A stretch of DNA of 53,346 bases. Source: Bacillota bacterium. GTDB taxonomy: Bacteria; Bacillota; Clostridia; Acetivibrionales; DSM-1351. Every line of letters starts with the position of its first letter. Position 1 is the first letter of the stretch. Positions 44,420 through 53,326 of the stretch are shown one piece after another. A model generated the notes under the pieces. That model made no database searches, was not told the DNA's origin, and was given only the letters and a program-made list of their open reading frames with translations. The DNA is taken from positions 1-53,346 of the forward strand of contig JAEWCZ010000054.1 in NCBI GenBank assembly GCA_023390335.1, written 5' to 3'. A program made the translations under genes and the position numbers.

Positions 44420-44767
44420 ATGATTTGTCCAAATTGCAAAGTAGAATACGAAAAAGGTTATACAAAGTGCAGTGACTGTCATATAGATCTTGTTGAACGA
44501 GCTGATCTTCCCCAACATGTAAACAGGATATCCCAAAGAGGATTATCTATGTTGAAATTCGGAATAGTTCTTCTGTTTGTATGCATGTTTGAACTAATGA
44601 CAGTAATAACCTTATATGATTCAAACATAATTCGCAGGATATACGGTGAAGGCTCCGGGGGAATTTTAAGTTATATGAATCCGATCATAAAGCTTTTACT
44701 TGGGGTTCAATTCATTATTTCATTGTTTGTTTTGATTTACGGATTTTGCTCAAAAGAAAGGAATTAA
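44420..44767 (+). CDS. Zinc-ribbon protein with two membrane helices, unknown
   Basis: A 115-aa protein. Residues 1-25 form a zinc ribbon (Cys3, Cys6, Cys17, Cys20: CPNC ... CSDC), followed by two membrane helices (about 45-67 and 88-110). Such zinc-ribbon membrane proteins are common near regulatory or envelope genes but have no fixed role. The ATG follows AGGAGG by 7 nt. It ends the plus-strand set at the bidirectional terminator 44769-44801. Confidence 0.72.
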   Translation: MICPNCKVEYEKGYTKCSDCHIDLVERADLPQHVNRISQRGLSMLKFGIVLLFVCMFELMTVITLYDSNIIRRIYGEGSGGILSYMNPIIKLLLGVQFIISLFVLIYGFCSKERN

Positions 44768-44768
44768 T

Positions 44769-44801
44769 AAAGGGGAGTGCCTCGGCGGCACTCCCCTTTT
44801 A
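44769..44801. terminator. Bidirectional terminator between the zinc-ribbon gene and GH94 gene
   Basis: AAGGGGAGTGCC / GGCACTCCCCTT form a 12-bp GC-rich stem with a 5-nt loop, with Ts on the plus strand and a shorter A/T run on the other side. It lies directly after the zinc-ribbon stop and 7 bp from the GH94 stop. Confidence 0.9.
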
Positions 44802-44807
44802 CTTATC

Positions 44808-47162
44808 TTATTTCATTACAATAACTACATTATGCTCTGTTCCAGCATCAAATACAGGTATCTTTTCTGCTTCAACACCGTCTACAATTATCTTTGCTAC
44901 CCCTGCACAGACCCTGTTGGGATTTTGTACTTCTATATTATAAGTCGCACCCCTAAATACCCTTGTAGCTTTAAAACCCTTCCAGCTTGAAGGTATACAT
45001 GGATCAACCGTAAGTGAATCATAGTTTGCCCTTATACCAAGTATATACTGGCTGGAAGCTACCATATTCCATGCAGCTGTTCCTGAAAGCCAGGAATTTC
45101 TTCCTATTCCAAATTGAGGATGTTCCTTGCCCAAAATATTCTGACAGTATACGTAAGGCTCTACCTCATATAACTCCGCATCATCATTTCTTTTGCCCGG
45201 CAAAATCTGATCGTAATACATGAAAGCCTTGTCCCCGTTACCAAGCATTACTTCTGATATCATTACCCATGGGTTTGTGTGAAGGAAAATTCCTCCATTC
45301 TCCTTCGCTCCCGGAGGATATGTAGTTACTCCTCCTTTTGTGGTGTCATGCTCAGTGTAAGCAGGATACATAGTAACAATCCCGTATTTTGAATTGAGAT
45401 ACTTCTCAACGGATTCCATGGACTGATTTGCTCTTTCATTTTCTGCTACCTTACTTAATACAGCCCAAGATTGTGAATTTATAAATATTTTGCCAAACTT
45501 GTTCTCCTTGGAACCAAGAGGTTGGCTGTTGTCGTCAAAGGCCCTCTTATACCATTCTCCATCCCAACATGTATTATTTATAGCATTCTTCATATCCTCA
45601 TACATGTTTGAATATTTTCCTATCATATCAGTCTTATTTAAGAATTCAAGTATTTCAATCATTTCTATTAATGCCCTGCAATAAAGCATTGATGTAAATA
45701 CGCTTTCGGCAACGCCCTTACCTGTATCAAGGTTAAGTGTGTCATTCCAGTCAGCACGACCCGCCAAAGCAATATTGTGAGGACCACGGTTATTGTTTGT
45801 AAATTCCAACGCCATATCAAGGTGCTGCATTACTGTCTGGGAGGTTATTTTATCGTTATACGGAATCTCCATGTTAAGGAAATCAAAATCTCCCGTTTCC
45901 TTTATATATGCATTTACAGCAAGTATCAGCCACAAATGGTCATCGGAATACCAGTCAAATTTTTTAACAGGAGCATCCCCCTGTCCACCTTCCCCTGTAA
46001 GCGGGAAGAACAGATGATATGCCCTTCCGTCTGTATACTGGCATTTGAGAAGCTTTATTATAAGCTCCTTCGCCTCAGCAGGTATAGTATGCATTACCCC
46101 TAGAGAATCCTGGGCACTATCTCTGATACCCATACCCCTTCCAAGACCTAATTGATACAGTGAAACAAATCTTGACCAGTTGAAGGTTGTTTTACACTGA
46201 TACTGATTCCATATATTCACGAAAAGATTCATATCCTCATCAGGTGTTTCAACACTGAGCTTGGAGGTAAAATCAACCCATGAAGCCTGTAGTCTGCTGA
46301 AAGCTGCCTTAGCATTTTCAGGCTGTAGATATTCCTTTATATCATTTTTTATTTCTGATTTTTCTTCTGCAAACCCAAGTACAAAAACTAACTCACGCTC
46401 TTCATTGGGGCCAAGGTCACAGTCAATGCAGAAGGCTCCTACTCCGTTTGCCCTGTAGGATATGGAGTTACTGCAGCCTCCCTGTTCTACGGCAATAGGG
46501 TTGCTTTCCGATCTATACTTTCCTATAAAGGTTTCCAGATTAGTATCAAAGCTGCTTACTTTTTCACCTGTTGCAAAAAAAGCAGCATTGTCACTGATGT
46601 GGTGAGGATGATAAGTTATAATTCCGTCATTGAACCTACCCTGATTAATCTGCTGAACCCAGTCAACATTTTGCTGATCCATAATTGCCTCCCAGAAGCA
46701 GAATTCTGAGTATGCAAAAACCTGTAAATTCTGCTTTACGTTCCGGGTATTGGATACTTTAACATACCATAATTCAAAGTTCTTATCGTCCGGTACAAAA
46801 TATGTAACCTCTCCTATGACTCCCTTATATTCTCCTGTCAGAACAGTGTAGCCCATGCCGTGACGGCAGCTGTAACTGTCCAACTTTTTCTGGACAGGTT
46901 GATATCCAGGGTTCCAGTACTCCCCCGTATCCTTGTTCCTTATGTAAATATACCTTCCCGGTCTGTCCATTGGTATATTGTTGTATCTGTAGCGTGTTAC
47001 CCTGCGGTTCTGAGGATCCTTATGAAAACTGTATCCTCCTCCCGTATTGGAAACAATCCCCCCGTAATTTCCGCTGCCTATGTAATTAATCCATGGCGTT
47101 GGCGTGTCAGGCCTTGTTACAACATATTCCCTATTCTTTCGGTCAAAATATCCGAACCTCAT
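44808..47162 (-). CDS. GH94 disaccharide phosphorylase (cellobiose phosphorylase-like)
   Basis: A 784-aa cytoplasmic phosphorylase that splits a beta-glucoside disaccharide with phosphate, giving a sugar-1-phosphate. GH94 marks are all here: MRFGYFDRKNREYVV at the N-terminus, RYRYNNIP, GRGMGIRDSAQD (about 341-352), YSDDHLWL, and GRADWND with the catalytic acid Asp474. Some features look like cellobiose phosphorylase (length, GRADWND), while RDSAQD and NPIAVEQGGCSNS are closer to what I recall of chitobiose-type enzymes, so the substrate is open. The ATG has GGAGGGGG 5 nt upstream. It lies 71 bp downstream of lacI with an operator in the gap. Confidence 0.88.
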   Translation of the reverse strand: MRFGYFDRKNREYVVTRPDTPTPWINYIGSGNYGGIVSNTGGGYSFHKDPQNRRVTRYRYNNIPMDRPGRYIYIRNKDTGEYWNPGYQPVQKKLDSYSCRHGMGYTVLTGEYKGVIGEVTYFVPDDKNFELWYVKVSNTRNVKQNLQVFAYSEFCFWEAIMDQQNVDWVQQINQGRFNDGIITYHPHHISDNAAFFATGEKVSSFDTNLETFIGKYRSESNPIAVEQGGCSNSISYRANGVGAFCIDCDLGPNEERELVFVLGFAEEKSEIKNDIKEYLQPENAKAAFSRLQASWVDFTSKLSVETPDEDMNLFVNIWNQYQCKTTFNWSRFVSLYQLGLGRGMGIRDSAQDSLGVMHTIPAEAKELIIKLLKCQYTDGRAYHLFFPLTGEGGQGDAPVKKFDWYSDDHLWLILAVNAYIKETGDFDFLNMEIPYNDKITSQTVMQHLDMALEFTNNNRGPHNIALAGRADWNDTLNLDTGKGVAESVFTSMLYCRALIEMIEILEFLNKTDMIGKYSNMYEDMKNAINNTCWDGEWYKRAFDDNSQPLGSKENKFGKIFINSQSWAVLSKVAENERANQSMESVEKYLNSKYGIVTMYPAYTEHDTTKGGVTTYPPGAKENGGIFLHTNPWVMISEVMLGNGDKAFMYYDQILPGKRNDDAELYEVEPYVYCQNILGKEHPQFGIGRNSWLSGTAAWNMVASSQYILGIRANYDSLTVDPCIPSSWKGFKATRVFRGATYNIEVQNPNRVCAGVAKIIVDGVEAEKIPVFDAGTEHNVVIVMK

Positions 47163-47182
47163 GTTTACCCCCTCCGCATGCT

Positions 47183-47196
47183 TGGGAACGTTCCCA
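47183..47196. promoter_or_regulatory. Palindromic LacI-type operator before GH94 gene
   Basis: TGGGAACGTTCCCA, a perfect 14-bp palindrome, 20 bp before the GH94 start. An identical copy lies before lacI (48280-48293). A weak -10 (TAAAAT) sits just upstream on the minus strand. Confidence 0.85.
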
Positions 47197-47233
47197 TTTT
47201 ATGCTGAAATAAATTTATTTTTTAAGCGTAAAG

Positions 47234-48247
47234 CTATTTCTGTTCACAACAAGAAGTGCCATGAAATATTTCTGTTTCAAATGAAATAATCTGAGACTTT
47301 GCATTTATATCGTCAATATTTGTCATCATTAAACGTATTGCAGCCTCAGCTACTTTTTCCATAGGCTGTTTCATGGAAGTCAGCCTTATATTGGATGGTA
47401 TGAATTTTAGTATATCGTAAATATTATCAAAACCAACAACGGATAAATCCCTTGGAATGCTTAATCCTAATTCTGAAGCCCTTTGGATAACCTCATATCC
47501 CTGCATATCGTTAAATGTAAATATTGCAGTGGGAGGTTCCTTTAATCTTAACAATCGGTCTGCTGCTCTATAGCCGCTTTGCTCGCCGGAATCTGTATGT
47601 ATGATGTATTCCTTATTGTAGGAAATACCATTTTTATTTAAGGACTTTATGTAACCGTTAAACCTTTCCAATGCGGCTTTGTGGTTTATATTTCCGGTAA
47701 TATGTGCAACTTTACGATGTCCCAGTTCCACCAGATAATTGACAGCATTTTCTGCTCCCGAGAAGTTGTCAATTATTACATCATTTACCTTTATGTCATT
47801 AAAGTAATTCTCTATTAATACTAATGGAAACCCCGCATTAAGAGTTTTCTTAACCAGTTCCCTGTCTCTTGCGTCACTTCCAAAAAGTATAAGCCCGTCT
47901 GCTGCACCTCCAGTGAAATACTGAACATATCTGGATTTGGAATCAAAATTATCATTTGAGCTACAAAAGACTACATTATAATTGTATTGGGCAGCAAATT
48001 TTTCCAGATAGTTTGCAAGTTTGAGATACACAGAAGCATTAAACTCATTTAAAACAACGCCAATAACTCCGGATTTTCTTGAAACTAGACTTCTGGCAGC
48101 ATGATTTGGAACGTAATTAAGCTTTTTTATGGCCTCCTGTACCTTTAGTCGGGTTTCTTCCCTGACTCCTGACTGGTTGTTTATTACTCTGGAAACCGTC
48201 GTCTTTGATACTCCTGCCATTCTGGCTATATCAAAAATATTGTTCAA
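47234..48247 (-). CDS. LacI-family transcriptional repressor
   Basis: A 337-aa LacI regulator. The N-terminal HTH reads NIFDIARMAGVSKTTVSRVI with the hinge region YVPNHAARSLVSRKSG, then a periplasmic-binding-like sensor domain (GVIGVVLNEFNASVYLKLA ... FTFNDMQGYEVIQRA). Its likely ligand is a beta-glucan disaccharide or oligomer, from the GH94 gene next door. I choose the TTG at 48247 because GGAGG lies 5 nt upstream; ATG 48259 lacks a good site. Identical palindromes precede lacI and GH94, implying autoregulation. GH94 follows 71 bp downstream. Confidence 0.9.
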   Translation of the reverse strand: MNNIFDIARMAGVSKTTVSRVINNQSGVREETRLKVQEAIKKLNYVPNHAARSLVSRKSGVIGVVLNEFNASVYLKLANYLEKFAAQYNYNVVFCSSNDNFDSKSRYVQYFTGGAADGLILFGSDARDRELVKKTLNAGFPLVLIENYFNDIKVNDVIIDNFSGAENAVNYLVELGHRKVAHITGNINHKAALERFNGYIKSLNKNGISYNKEYIIHTDSGEQSGYRAADRLLRLKEPPTAIFTFNDMQGYEVIQRASELGLSIPRDLSVVGFDNIYDILKFIPSNIRLTSMKQPMEKVAEAAIRLMMTNIDDINAKSQIISFETEIFHGTSCCEQK

Positions 48248-48279
48248 AAGTGCCTCCATCAAAATTTCAGACTAAGTTA

Positions 48280-48293
48280 TGGGAACGTTCCCA
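48280..48293. promoter_or_regulatory. Palindromic operator before lacI
   Basis: A second perfect TGGGAACGTTCCCA, centred about 40 bp before the lacI start and just downstream of the -10, so a bound repressor would cover the transcription start. Confidence 0.85.
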
Positions 48294-48302
48294 ACTAAGA
48301 AT

Positions 48303-48331
48303 ATTATATATGTGATTTGTTATTACTACAA
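48303..48331 (-). promoter_or_regulatory. Promoter of the lacI-GH94 unit
   Basis: Minus-strand -35 TTGTAG (48326-48331) and -10 TATAAT (48303-48308), 17 bp apart. The operator starts 9 bp past the -10. Confidence 0.8.
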
Positions 48332-48346
48332 GTATTTGTAACAATT

Positions 48347-49144
48347 TTATATAATTTGCTGTCTTACTATTTCGTATATCATAATAGAAGCAGCAACGGA
48401 AGCGTTTAATGATTCAGCTTTGCCCGGCATGGGTATTTTTACGAGGCTATCAGCCATATTGGCAGTTTCATCAGAAATTCCGTTTGCCTCATTGCCTACA
48501 ATAATGGCACTCCTGCCTGTCAGGTCCTCCTGAAAATAGTTGTTTTTTCCCGACAAATGAGAAGCTATTACCTTGTAGCCGTTTAGTTTTAGGACTTGGA
48601 TAGTTTCTGTAATATTCAATCCTTCAAATATCGGGACATGGAAAACAGAACCCATTGTAGATCTGAGAACTTTTGGAGAATAAAGATCAACACAGCCTTT
48701 TGACATAAGTACTGCTGATATTCCCCCAGCATCTGCGGTCCTTATGATGGTTCCTGCATTGCCGGGGTCTTGAAGACAATCTAATATCACAACAGAGCTT
48801 CCCTCTGAAATAACCCTATCAAAATCATATTTATTTTTTTTAAGAACTGCAAGAATACCTTGTGGTGTCTGCGTATCAGAGACTTCTTTAAATAATTTCT
48901 CAGGAACCAAGCTTATGTCGCTACAAACACCTTTAACTTTTTCTATTAATTCACTGCCCCCATTAAGGCTTTCCAACTTGTCTGAAATTATTATTTTTGA
49001 TATAACCTGTCCGTTGTCAATGGCATCGCTAACAAAGCGTATTCCTTCTACAAAATATAAGCCCAGAGCATCCCTGTTTTTCTTCAGATGTAGTGACTTA
49101 ATTTCCTTTAAAGTTGAATTCTGATTGCTTTGTATAAAGTTCAT
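48347..49144 (-). CDS. TrmH/SpoU-family RNA 2'-O-methyltransferase
   Basis: A 265-aa SPOUT-class enzyme with an N-terminal substrate-binding part and the C-terminal knot: VVILDCLQDPGNAGTIIRTA (motif 1), IVGNEANGISDE (motif 2) and KIPMPGKAESLNASVAASIM (motif 3). It probably 2'-O-methylates 23S rRNA or tRNA; the exact target is not given by sequence. The ATG has GGAGG 9 nt upstream. It is 30 bp after the DRTGG-like gene and ends close to the lacI promoter. Confidence 0.9.
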   Translation of the reverse strand: MNFIQSNQNSTLKEIKSLHLKKNRDALGLYFVEGIRFVSDAIDNGQVISKIIISDKLESLNGGSELIEKVKGVCSDISLVPEKLFKEVSDTQTPQGILAVLKKNKYDFDRVISEGSSVVILDCLQDPGNAGTIIRTADAGGISAVLMSKGCVDLYSPKVLRSTMGSVFHVPIFEGLNITETIQVLKLNGYKVIASHLSGKNNYFQEDLTGRSAIIVGNEANGISDETANMADSLVKIPMPGKAESLNASVAASIMIYEIVRQQII

Positions 49145-49174
49145 ATATGTTTATTCCTCCGAAAATTGTACTAA

Positions 49175-49498
49175 CTATTTATTTAGAAACTTATTACAAA
49201 TATCAAAAGCGTTATATTGCGTGCCTATCATAAGGATACCGTTTTCCTTGGCTTTTTTTAGTGTCAGCTCCTCCACAGAAATCCCTTCCGGGATAATAAC
49301 ACAGGCAACTTCGGTTAAAAGCGCAACAGCGGGAACATTCACATTCGTTAGTACAGTTATCCATGCATCGCCTTTTTTGGCATGAGACATAACCCAGCTC
49401 AATAAATCGCATATGTATATATTTTCAATAGTAATATCTTTTGCATTATCCGTTAATACTTTACCGTCTATTTTTATTAAAAAACTTTCCAGCGTCAT
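49175..49498 (-). CDS. DRTGG-like small regulatory protein
   Basis: A 107-aa protein whose layout (SDLLSWVMSHAKKGDAWITV, VAACVIIPEG-type strand, KAKENGILMIGTQYNAFDIC) matches the DRTGG-like domains found beside hydrogenases and kinases in clostridia. Such domains may bind nucleotides or other ligands. The ATG follows CGGAGG by 7 nt. It is between the nucleoside kinase (112 bp upstream) and the TrmH gene (30 bp downstream). Confidence 0.7.
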   Translation of the reverse strand: MTLESFLIKIDGKVLTDNAKDITIENIYICDLLSWVMSHAKKGDAWITVLTNVNVPAVALLTEVACVIIPEGISVEELTLKKAKENGILMIGTQYNAFDICNKFLNK

Positions 49499-49609
49499 AT
49501 ATTTCCTCCGTTAATACCGGACTTGGAAAAACCACTTACAGGGCTGCTCTGCCGTTATCGACAAACATTTGTCCTATAAAGCAGAACAGCACTAAAATGC
49601 TTTTGAAAT

Positions 49610-51268
49610 TTAAAAGAAGCAGCTTCCACCAATAAACTCCTTGACTATAGAATTATTGGGAACATCCTTTGCGTCTATAGGCAGAAAGTAACTTAAAAAC
49701 TCTATTAATCTTTTTACTTCAGAATATCTTTCATTATCAGGTCCTAGTTTAAGCAACAAAGGTTCTGCATATACTTTTAACAGACAAAGCTCATAGACAA
49801 GAGAGGAATTAAACATAATGTCTGCATTTTCCTGAAACGGGAATATGTTTTTTTCCTCACCTCTTCGCACGGAAGGCCACCTATTTATTGTATTAATTGC
49901 TGAGCACCCTCTGAACTGGTTATCTCTTACAATTCTCCTTAAGACTCTGGTATCAGTAGACGGTATTCTATTATGATCGTCTATATTAATTGACGTTAAT
50001 GCACTGACATAGATTTTATATTTATCTTCGCAGGACACTGCTTCCGTCAACTTGTCATTCAGTCCGTGTATTCCTTCTATTACAAGGATATTATTATCCT
50101 TCATAATCATTTTTTTACCTACGTGCTCTCTTGAACCTGTCTCGAAATTATAGATAGGTATTTCAACTTCATTACCCTTTAGCAACTGGGAAAGATGTTC
50201 ATTAAACAACTCAACATCAATAGCTTCAAGTGCCTCATAATCAAATTCTCCATCTTCATCTATAGGAGTTCTGTCCCTGTTTACAAAATAGTTATCAAGG
50301 GAAATCGTTCTTGGCACGTAGCCGTTAACCCTCAATTGAATACCTAATCTGTTTGCAAATGTAGTTTTTCCTGACGATGATGGGCCTGAAATAAGTACAA
50401 TTCTTTTTTCTTCTTCATGATTGGTAATTTTGTCTGCTATTTGCGCAATTTTCTTCTCATGCAGGGCTTCGCTTACTCTAATTAAGTTTCCGATTTCACC
50501 GGACCTTACAATTTCATTAAGAGATCCGATATTTTCAACCCCTAATATTCTCACCCATTTTTTGTATTCAATAAATACGTTAAACAGTTTTTTCTGTTCT
50601 GTAAAGGTTTGCAGTCTGCATGGGTCTGTCTTTGATGGAAACTGAATGACTACACCGGGTTTATGAAACTGTAGCGCAAAACAGTTGATATATCCTGTGT
50701 CAGGTACCATGTACCCATAGTAGTAGTCTTCATAACCACCGCAATTATAAAAAGTCACATAGGGCTTCTTCCTGTGTTCCAGCACCTCGTACTTGTCAAG
50801 CTTGCCGCTTTCCTTATACAGTTTTCTCGCACATTCTGTTGAAATCTCCTTTTTTTCAAAAGGTATTTTCTGGGAGACTATCTCCCTCATTCTTTTCTCA
50901 ACTAACTCAATATCGTCTTCTGTAAGTTCATCCTTGCCGGCTATCTCACAGTAAACGCCATTACTCATAGGATGGCTAATAACTGCCTTTCTATCTGGAA
51001 ATACATCGTGAACTGCCATAATAAATATAAAATACAGGCTTCTCCTGTAAATCCTCATGCCGTCTTCGTCGGTTAAATCTATAAAACCTATTTCAGCATC
51101 TTCTTTTATGCTGAAACTGAGTTCCTTAATATCGTTATTAACTCTAGCTGCAACAATAGTTGATACATATTCCTTTGCAAAGCGTTTACTTAACTCCAGC
51201 AAAGTAACTTTATCCTCTAATTCATACTTTTGATTATTTATAGTAACATATATTTGACCGTTATTCAT
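49610..51268 (-). CDS. Nucleoside kinase: TGS domain fused to ThrRS-like second domain and uridine-kinase domain
   Basis: A 552-aa three-part protein. Residues 5-65 form a TGS domain (ITVNNQKYELEDKVTLLE-like), about 75-265 resemble the second additional domain of threonyl-tRNA synthetase, and about 285-540 form a phosphoribulokinase/uridine-kinase domain with P-loop GPSSSGKTT (295-303) and LDNYFVNRDRTPIDEDGEFD. The kinase would phosphorylate uridine or a similar nucleoside. This fusion is known widely in Firmicutes but the role of its front half is not settled. The ATG has GGAGG 6 nt upstream. The gene is probably the first of a set with the DRTGG-like and TrmH genes. Confidence 0.85.
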   Translation of the reverse strand: MNNGQIYVTINNQKYELEDKVTLLELSKRFAKEYVSTIVAARVNNDIKELSFSIKEDAEIGFIDLTDEDGMRIYRRSLYFIFIMAVHDVFPDRKAVISHPMSNGVYCEIAGKDELTEDDIELVEKRMREIVSQKIPFEKKEISTECARKLYKESGKLDKYEVLEHRKKPYVTFYNCGGYEDYYYGYMVPDTGYINCFALQFHKPGVVIQFPSKTDPCRLQTFTEQKKLFNVFIEYKKWVRILGVENIGSLNEIVRSGEIGNLIRVSEALHEKKIAQIADKITNHEEEKRIVLISGPSSSGKTTFANRLGIQLRVNGYVPRTISLDNYFVNRDRTPIDEDGEFDYEALEAIDVELFNEHLSQLLKGNEVEIPIYNFETGSREHVGKKMIMKDNNILVIEGIHGLNDKLTEAVSCEDKYKIYVSALTSINIDDHNRIPSTDTRVLRRIVRDNQFRGCSAINTINRWPSVRRGEEKNIFPFQENADIMFNSSLVYELCLLKVYAEPLLLKLGPDNERYSEVKRLIEFLSYFLPIDAKDVPNNSIVKEFIGGSCFF

Positions 51269-51488
51269 TCAAAACCTCCGAATGCTTTATTAAATATGAC
51301 TTTATATAACATTTACCTAATTATACTATTCTATAAAAGATTTTAAATACCCTTTACATTATTTATAGATGCTTTATGTTATCTTTGGTAAATTTTAACA
51401 CATAGTATGTAACATTGTAAGAGGATTTCAGAATTTTTTCGATTTTTATATTTAATATAGTAGCGATAATTAAAGTAATCATTACTAT

Positions 51489-51517
51489 TTGACAGTATCA
51501 TGGCTATAATATACAAT
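51489..51517 (+). promoter_or_regulatory. Promoter of prfC
   Basis: TTGACA (51489-51494) and TACAAT (51512-51517) separated by 17 bp, 40 bp before the prfC start. A TATAAT at 51505-51510 has bad spacing. Confidence 0.7.
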
Positions 51518-51556
51518 GAAACGTGGTTATAAATAGAATTCGAGAGGTTATAAAAG

Positions 51557-53176
51557 ATGCCTGATTTAAAAAGTGAAATAAAAAAAGAAGTATCCCGTAG
51601 AAAAACTTTTGCTATTATTTCTCACCCTGACGCAGGAAAAACCACCTTGACCGAGAAACTTCTCCTTTACGGGGGAGCTATCAGACTTGCGGGTTCCGTT
51701 AAGGCAAGAAAAGCTAATAAATACGCTGTGTCCGACTGGATGGAGATTGAAAAGCAAAGAGGAATTTCCGTTACCTCCAGTGTAATGCAGTTTGAATATA
51801 ACGATTATTGTATCAATATATTGGATACACCCGGTCACCAAGACTTCAGTGAGGATACTTACAGAACACTTGTTGCTGCGGATAGTGCAGTCATGCTCAT
51901 CGATGGAGCAAAGGGTGTGGAAGCACAGACTATAAAGCTTTTTCATGTTTGTAAATTGAGGGGTATACCCATTTTTACATTTGTAAATAAAATGGACCGT
52001 GCTAGTAAGGACCCATTTGAACTTATGGAGGAAATTGAACAGGTTCTCGGAATCCGTTCCTACCCCATGAACTGGCCTATAGGTACAGAGGGAGATTTTA
52101 AAGGTATTTATAATAGAAATCTCTCACAAATAGAACTTTTTGACGGCGGTTCACATGGACAAACTCAGGTTTCCTCAAAAGTGGGTAAAGTTGATGATAA
52201 GGTATTTGCAGAACTTTTAGGTAGCCATTACCATGACAAGCTTTGTGAAGATATAGATTTGCTGGATATGGCTGGAGACGAGTTTGATATAGAAAAAATA
52301 CGCAGTGGAGAGCTGACACCTATGTTTTTCGGAAGTGCCATGACCAATTTCGGTGTACAACCATTCCTTGAATCATTTCTGGAATTGGCTCCTTCACCCG
52401 GAATTAAGACAACTTCCAATGGTGAAATCTCTCCTGATAGTGACAAGTTCTCAGGATTTATATTTAAGATTCAAGCAAACATGAATCCTACTCACAGGGA
52501 CAGGCTTGCTTTTATAAGAATATGTTCCGGAAAGTTTACAAAAGGTATGACTGTAAAACACGTAAATGCCGGCAAGGATGTACGTCTTTCTCAGCCTCAG
52601 CAGTTTATGGCTCAGGAGAGAACAATTGTAGAAGAAGCTTATCCCGGTGACATTATCGGTTTATTTGATCCCGGCATTTTCAATTTGGGCGATACCTTAT
52701 ATGAAGGAAACGGAAACGTCAGGTTTGAAGGTATTCCTATCTTCCCTGCCGAATTTTTTGCAAGGGTTTCTCCTGCCGACACAATGAAAAGAAAGCAGTT
52801 TATTAAGGGAATAGACCAGTTGTCCGAGGAAGGTGCCATACAGGTATTCAAACAGATTGATATAGGTATAGAGGCACTGATAATAGGAGTTGTAGGTGCT
52901 TTGCAGTTTGAAGTCCTAGAATACAGACTGAAAAATGAATACAGTGTTACTCTCCGTGTACAGAATCTTCCTTTCAGACACGCCAGGTGGATTGAAAATG
53001 AAGGTCTTGACCCCAGAAAATTAAACTTGCCAAGTACATCTATTATTGTTGAGGATAAGGAAGGAAGAAATTCCATTTTATTTGAAAACGAATGGTCTAT
53101 ACGTATGGCAGAAGAAAGAAACAAAGACCTTAAACTAATTGATATAGCAACACAAGATTTTAAAGTTCAAAAATAA
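51557..53176 (+). CDS. prfC: Peptide chain release factor 3
   Basis: A 539-aa translational GTPase that removes RF1/RF2 after termination. G motifs: SHPDAGKTTLTEK, GISVTSS, LDTPGHQDFSEDTYRTL and VNKMDR; EF-G-like domain 2 and the RF3 C-terminal domain follow (KEGRNSILFENEWSIRMAEE). Length is normal. The ATG follows GAGAGG by 9 nt. It runs towards a tRNA cluster on the same strand, with a separate promoter between. Confidence 0.96.
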   Translation: MPDLKSEIKKEVSRRKTFAIISHPDAGKTTLTEKLLLYGGAIRLAGSVKARKANKYAVSDWMEIEKQRGISVTSSVMQFEYNDYCINILDTPGHQDFSEDTYRTLVAADSAVMLIDGAKGVEAQTIKLFHVCKLRGIPIFTFVNKMDRASKDPFELMEEIEQVLGIRSYPMNWPIGTEGDFKGIYNRNLSQIELFDGGSHGQTQVSSKVGKVDDKVFAELLGSHYHDKLCEDIDLLDMAGDEFDIEKIRSGELTPMFFGSAMTNFGVQPFLESFLELAPSPGIKTTSNGEISPDSDKFSGFIFKIQANMNPTHRDRLAFIRICSGKFTKGMTVKHVNAGKDVRLSQPQQFMAQERTIVEEAYPGDIIGLFDPGIFNLGDTLYEGNGNVRFEGIPIFPAEFFARVSPADTMKRKQFIKGIDQLSEEGAIQVFKQIDIGIEALIIGVVGALQFEVLEYRLKNEYSVTLRVQNLPFRHARWIENEGLDPRKLNLPSTSIIVEDKEGRNSILFENEWSIRMAEERNKDLKLIDIATQDFKVQK

Positions 53177-53199
53177 TAAAATAATTTTTTTGATAAAGC

Positions 53200-53228
53200 T
53201 TGACAAAAAGTGCAAACCCCTTTATAAT
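53200..53228 (+). promoter_or_regulatory. Consensus promoter of a tRNA operon
   Basis: Perfect TTGACA (53200-53205) and TATAAT (53223-53228) with a 17-bp spacer, 18 bp before the tRNA-Gln gene. Both hexamers are exact consensus. Confidence 0.95.
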
Positions 53229-53246
53229 AGGTTTTGCGCTTGACGT

Positions 53247-53323
53247 TGGGATGTAGCCAAGCCGGTAAGGCACCAGACTTTGACTCTGGCATTTCGTTGG
53301 TTCGAGTCCAGCCATCCCAGCCA
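53247..53323 (+). tRNA. tRNA-Gln (anticodon TTG)
   Basis: A 77-nt cloverleaf: acceptor TGGGATG / CATCCCA, anticodon arm CCAGA-CTTTGAC-TCTGG with anticodon TTG (53280-53282), T arm with GGTTCGAGTCC, discriminator G and an encoded CCA. Confidence 0.95.
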
Positions 53324-53326
53324 TTT

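Noticed and set aside
49541..49592. A terminator after the nucleoside kinase gene
   Set aside because: Two short complementary segments (CTGCTCTGC / GCAGAACAG) have a mismatch, a long loop and no T-run on the minus strand.
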